From an uncultured Eubacteriales bacterium (GTDB lineage Bacteria; Bacillota; Clostridia; Oscillospirales; Oscillospiraceae): DNA of 6,104 nucleotides. A program made the position numbers and the translations under genes. Numbering within the stretch: the stretch's first letter is position 1; every line of letters starts with the position of its first letter. Below are positions 5,131 through 6,104 of this stretch, piece after piece. The notes under the pieces were generated by a model. It did no database searches and was not told the origin of the DNA. It worked only from the letters and a program-made list of their open reading frames with translations. The stretch spans positions 1 to 6,104 of the forward strand of contig USQL01000119.1 in NCBI GenBank assembly GCA_900556935.1, in the 5' to 3' direction.

Positions 5131-5148
5131 ATGGGGAAATGGTATGAT
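5120..5148 (+). promoter_or_regulatory. Extended -10 promoter of the NUDIX-mnmE operon, overlapping the terminator
   Basis: TATGAT (5143-5148) is preceded by TGG (5140-5142), an extended -10 motif, which compensates for a poor -35. The best -35 at 17-bp spacing is TTGCTT (5120-5125), which lies in the 3' arm and T-tract of the glmM terminator. The start would be near 5155, just ahead of the RBS. Confidence 0.6.
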
Positions 5149-5165
5149 AAGGTGCAAAAATAAAG

Positions 5166-5172
5166 AAGGGGG
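5166..5172 (+). promoter_or_regulatory. RBS fixing the start of the NUDIX gene
   Basis: AAGGGGG lies seven bases before the ATG at 5180. It rules out the longer open frame, whose start at 5102 precedes the terminator hairpin. Confidence 0.75.
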
Positions 5173-5179
5173 CTGCTTT

Positions 5180-5782
5180 ATGTCCGGAATCGGTTCTGTG
5201 AAAAAGCTGGCGGGCAGCAGATTCTTAAATCTATATCAGCTGGAGGCCAAACGGCGGGACGGGAAAAGCTTCGATTACTTCCTCGCCTCCCGCATCTCCC
5301 AGCCTGAAAAGCTGAAAGCCGTTACAGGGGAAAACCGGGCCGACGGCGTGGCCGTCTTTGCCGTGGACGAACAGGACCGGGTGGTGCTGGTCCGGCAGTA
5401 CCGCTACCCCGTGGGCCGGTATGTCTACGAGCTGCCCGCCGGGCTGGTAGAGCCGGGCGAGGAGCCCGGGCGCGCCGCCATCCGGGAGCTTTTTGAGGAG
5501 ACCGGCCTGACACTGCACCCTGTAGAGGATGGCGGACTGGGCCGCCCCTTCTATACCAGCGTGGGCATGACCGACGAGAGCTGCGCCACCGTCTATGGCC
5601 GCTGCACCGGCACCCCCACCACCGCCCACCAGGAGGAAAGCGAGGATATCCAGGTGGTGCTGGCGGACCGGGCGGAGGCAAAGCGCATCCTGCGGGAGGA
5701 GCCCGTGGCCATTATGTGCGCCTACCAGCTGATGCACTTCGCCTCCGGCACCGGAGACCCGCTGGATTTTATCGGAAAGTAA
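5180..5782 (+). CDS. NUDIX hydrolase, ADP-ribose pyrophosphatase type
   Basis: A 200-residue cytosolic hydrolase. The NUDIX box is complete at residues 88-110: G88, E94, then R102-E103-L-F-E106-E107-T-G109-L, fitting GX5EX7REUXEEXGU exactly, so the metal-binding catalytic helix is intact. The preceding segment VLVRQYRYPVGRYVYELPAG is the typical lead-in of ADP-ribose pyrophosphatases (NudF type), which cleave ADP-ribose to AMP and ribose-5-phosphate. The downstream PFYTSVGMTDE region fits the same subgroup. Length matches that family (about 180-210). Substrate is inferred from subgroup resemblance only; other nucleoside diphosphate sugars are possible. mnmE begins ten bases after the stop, with its RBS overlapping this stop codon, so the two genes form an operon driven from about 5143. 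Confidence 0.93.
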   Translation: MSGIGSVKKLAGSRFLNLYQLEAKRRDGKSFDYFLASRISQPEKLKAVTGENRADGVAVFAVDEQDRVVLVRQYRYPVGRYVYELPAGLVEPGEEPGRAAIRELFEETGLTLHPVEDGGLGRPFYTSVGMTDESCATVYGRCTGTPTTAHQEESEDIQVVLADRAEAKRILREEPVAIMCAYQLMHFASGTGDPLDFIGK

Positions 5783-5792
5783 GGAGAACGCT

Positions 5793-6104
5793 ATGTCTCA
5801 TGTAATCGCCGCCGTCTCCACCGGCAGCCAGGTATCCGCCATTGGCATCCTGCGGCTGTCCGGAGACGGGTGCATTGACGTTGCCCAAACGCTTTTCAGC
5901 GGGGACCTGCACAGCGCCGAAAACCGCAAAATGCTCCTGGGCACCCTCCGGGACAGCCGGGGAAGAATTCTGGACCAGGGAATGGCCGTGGTCTCCCGGG
6001 CACCCCACAGCTACACCGGAGAGGACACCGTGGAATTCCACTGCCACGGCTCCCCCGCTGTGCTGTCGGAGCTGCTGCAAAGCCTCTACGCCGCCGGGGC
6101 CAGG
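5793..6104 (+). CDS. mnmE: tRNA uridine-5-carboxymethylaminomethyl modification GTPase MnmE, N-terminal part (partial)
   Basis: A 104-codon open frame that runs off the right edge. It starts MSHVIAAVSTGSQVSAIGIL and continues with a segment characteristic of the MnmE (TrmE) N-terminal, folate-binding domain: RLSGDG (21-26) and HSYTGEDTVEFHCHGSPAV (72-90). MnmE, with MnmG, installs the carboxymethylaminomethyl group at wobble U34 of certain tRNAs, using a formyl-/methylene-tetrahydrofolate carbon. The helical and GTPase domains lie beyond the window. The start is supported by AAGGAG at 5781-5786, six bases upstream and overlapping the NUDIX stop. Roughly the first quarter of a protein of about 450 residues is present, with no disruption visible. 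Confidence 0.93.
   Translation, partial: MSHVIAAVSTGSQVSAIGILRLSGDGCIDVAQTLFSGDLHSAENRKMLLGTLRDSRGRILDQGMAVVSRAPHSYTGEDTVEFHCHGSPAVLSELLQSLYAAGAR

Noticed and set aside
3691..5157. A 488-codon open frame on the minus strand opposite glmM, and similar long minus-strand frames at 1087-1584, 2966-3598 and 5231-5737
   Set aside because: They mirror well-identified genes in high-GC DNA, have no recognisable family motifs, and are rich in the Gly/Ala/Val/His typical of antisense shadows.
5769..6080. A 103-codon minus-strand frame at the right edge
   Set aside because: It is antisense to the clearly identified N-terminus of MnmE on the plus strand.

Overview
The window reads as chromosomal DNA of a GC-rich member of the Clostridia, most likely an Oscillospiraceae (Flavonifractor/Oscillibacter-like) bacterium. 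The basis is AGGAGG-type ribosome binding sites, near-consensus sigma-A promoters, a Spo0A-family regulator with Spo0A boxes in front of it, a DUF1540 mini-protein, and GC-rich third codon positions in all larger genes. The genus is inference; no rRNA or tRNA is present to fix it. I see no mobile element, CRISPR array or phage gene.

Layout. Positions 1-50 (minus strand) hold the first 16 codons of a gene leaving the window, tentatively a NifU-like iron-sulfur scaffold. It is driven by a perfect TTGACA-17-TATAAT promoter and has a structured leader of roughly 95 nt. A 256-bp divergent intergenic region leads to a 57-residue Cys-rich DUF1540 protein (307-480), closed by a strong terminator. A promoter that shares bases with this terminator's T-tract drives a membrane-anchored HtrA/DegP-type serine protease with one PDZ domain (595-1989), which has its own terminator. 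Two tandem Spo0A boxes follow, then a TTG-started Spo0A homologue (2172-2915) with a divergent receiver domain.

From 2969 another near-perfect sigma-A promoter drives a two-gene operon. It encodes a stand-alone left-handed beta-helix acyltransferase resembling the acetyltransferase half of GlmU (3032-3694), and the phosphoglucosamine mutase GlmM (3709-5097). Together these suggest GlcN-6-P to GlcN-1-P to GlcNAc-1-P, the amino-sugar route to peptidoglycan. A terminator follows whose 3' arm overlaps the next promoter. That promoter drives a NUDIX hydrolase of the ADP-ribose pyrophosphatase type (5180-5782) and the start of mnmE (5793 to the window end), the tRNA-modifying GTPase.

Most of the window is core physiology: envelope quality control, sporulation/stationary-phase control, cell-wall precursor supply, nucleotide housekeeping and tRNA modification. 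I found no clear sign of an undescribed multi-gene system. The points most worth a second look are the apparent Spo0A autoregulatory site, the altered acidic pocket of that Spo0A, a possible overlapping leader ORF, and the split GlmU-type arrangement beside glmM.
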